From assembly GCA_019347585.1 (NCBI GenBank), contig JAHWLC010000062.1, forward strand, positions 1-6,664: a DNA stretch of 6,664 bases. Direction: 5' to 3'. Below are positions 6,266 to 6,664 of the stretch, piece after piece. The notes below the pieces were generated by a model, which was given only the letters and a program-made list of their open reading frames with translations, was not told the origin of the DNA and did not search any database. This DNA is from Actinomycetota bacterium (GTDB lineage Bacteria > Actinomycetota > Acidimicrobiia > Spongiisociales > ZC4RG35). The translations under genes and the position numbers were made by a program. How positions within the stretch are numbered: position 1 is the stretch's first letter; every line of letters begins with the position of its first letter.

Positions 6266-6316
6266 CGTTCTGTGAGCAGAAAACACCGTATAGCTCACAT
6301 TTCTCCTCACAGAACG
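6266..6316 (-). promoter_or_regulatory. Nested inverted repeats upstream of rbfA
   Basis: A perfect 11-bp inverted repeat, CGTTCTGTGAG at 6266-6276 and CTCACAGAACG at 6306-6316, encloses 29 bases. Inside it, GCTCACA at 6293-6299 is a second perfect partner (7 bp) for TGTGAGC at 6271-6277. On the minus-strand RNA the 3' arm can pair with either upstream arm but not both. The region is AT-richer than its surroundings. It could be an attenuator-like switch, an RNase site or a protein operator with three TGTGAG half-sites. No U-run follows, and the rbfA ribosome-binding region lies just outside the repeat. Confidence 0.65.
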
Positions 6317-6317
6317 T

Positions 6318-6611
6318 TCACTCCGGGTCCTCCATGTCGGTGATGAACAGGTCGATGACCTCGACCTCCAGACAGGAGTCAAGGTAGTTACGGAGCTTTG
6401 ACATCTGCATCCCCAGGCTCTCCCCGTCAGGCGCGGCGATGGCCACTCCGATGGCGGCCCGCTGCCATAGGTCGTGATGCCCTACCTCGGCGACGCTGTA
6501 CGAGCCCAGCCGCTTGATCCCATCGATGACGGGGCGCAGCACCGCCCGCTTCGCTTTGAGGGATTGGGGAGCGGGAAGATGCAACTCGACCCTGAGGGCC
6601 GCGGCGCGCAT
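6318..6611 (-). CDS. ylxP: YlxP-like DUF503 family protein
   Basis: A 97-residue small protein of the DUF503/YlxP family, found mainly between infB and rbfA in Gram-positive bacteria. Family marks are an N-terminal LRVELHLPAPQSLKAKRAVL (6-25) and the highly conserved SVAEVGHHDLWQRAAIGVA (39-57); a C-terminal helix and a VEVIDL strand follow. The fold is a small ferredoxin-like alpha/beta domain without recognised catalytic residues. The function is not firmly established; its genomic place suggests ribosome assembly or translation initiation. The ATG at 6611-6609 overlaps the last base of the infB stop codon (TGATG), implying translational coupling. It ends 68 bases before rbfA. Confidence 0.9.
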   Translation of the reverse strand: MRAAALRVELHLPAPQSLKAKRAVLRPVIDGIKRLGSYSVAEVGHHDLWQRAAIGVAIAAPDGESLGMQMSKLRNYLDSCLEVEVIDLFITDMEDPE

Positions 6612-6664
6612 CAGGTGCGGGCGACTTCTCGAATCTCGTACACCTCGATGCTGTCGCCCTCCTT
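6611..6664 (-). CDS. infB: Translation initiation factor IF-2 (C-terminal end only)
   Basis: The last 17 residues of an open frame entering from the right edge read KEGDSIEVYEIREVART and stop. This matches the usual extreme C-terminus of bacterial IF-2, where the final beta-barrel domain ends in G(D/T)xIE.(F/Y)E..EV.R. IF-2 is the GTPase that brings initiator fMet-tRNA to the 30S subunit. The identification rests on a short stretch but is strongly supported by the neighbours, since infB-ylxP-rbfA is a standard order. The stop overlaps the ylxP start by one base. Confidence 0.85.
   Translation of the reverse strand, partial: KEGDSIEVYEIREVART

Noticed and set aside
6311..6318. GAACGTTC-like palindrome as a LexA/SOS box
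   Set aside because: Actinobacterial SOS boxes have GAAC and GTTC separated by four bases; here they abut with no spacer, and the sequence is part of the larger inverted repeat.

Overview
The window is a dense, GC-rich block in which every gene lies on the minus strand, so gene order runs from high to low coordinates: infB (3' end only), ylxP (DUF503), rbfA, nrnA-type DHH phosphoesterase, truB, ribF, rpsO, pnp, and the 5' end of an Fpg/Nei-family DNA glycosylase gene. This is the distal part of the widely conserved nusA-infB translation and RNA-processing cluster. The high GC, frequent GTG starts, infB-ylxP-rbfA-nrnA-truB-ribF-rpsO-pnp order and a RibF N-terminus of the GV(F/L)DGVH type suggest an actinobacterium (Actinomycetota), possibly a deep-branching or uncultured one. 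That placement is inference; no rRNA or other diagnostic marker is present.

Layout. From 6664 to 4060 the genes are packed head to tail: infB/ylxP overlap by 1 base, rbfA/nrnA by 8 bases, and nrnA/truB and truB/ribF by GTGA overlaps, which implies one transcript with translational coupling. The only real gap here is ylxP-rbfA (6250-6317). It is locally AT-richer and holds nested inverted repeats able to form two mutually exclusive hairpins. Between ribF and rpsO (3076-3133) a small hairpin sits just before the rpsO start codon. Between rpsO and pnp (2652-2817) there are two strong hairpins: an 11-bp stem 8 bases after the rpsO stop, and a 26-bp interrupted stem-loop upstream of the pnp ribosome-binding site. 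The second resembles in position and type the RNase III-cleaved pnp leader of other bacteria.

Function. The genes serve translation initiation (IF-2), 30S maturation (RbfA, S15, probably YlxP), tRNA modification (TruB), flavin cofactor synthesis (RibF) and RNA turnover (PNPase for long RNA, NrnA for the remaining short oligonucleotides). PNPase carries an unusual Arg/Gly/Asp-rich C-terminal tail built partly from a 24-bp tandem repeat.

I found no mobile element, CRISPR array, tRNA, rRNA or phage gene, and no undescribed multi-gene system. The interest lies in the RNA-level regulatory structures and the PNPase tail. No stretch over 300 bases lacks a gene.
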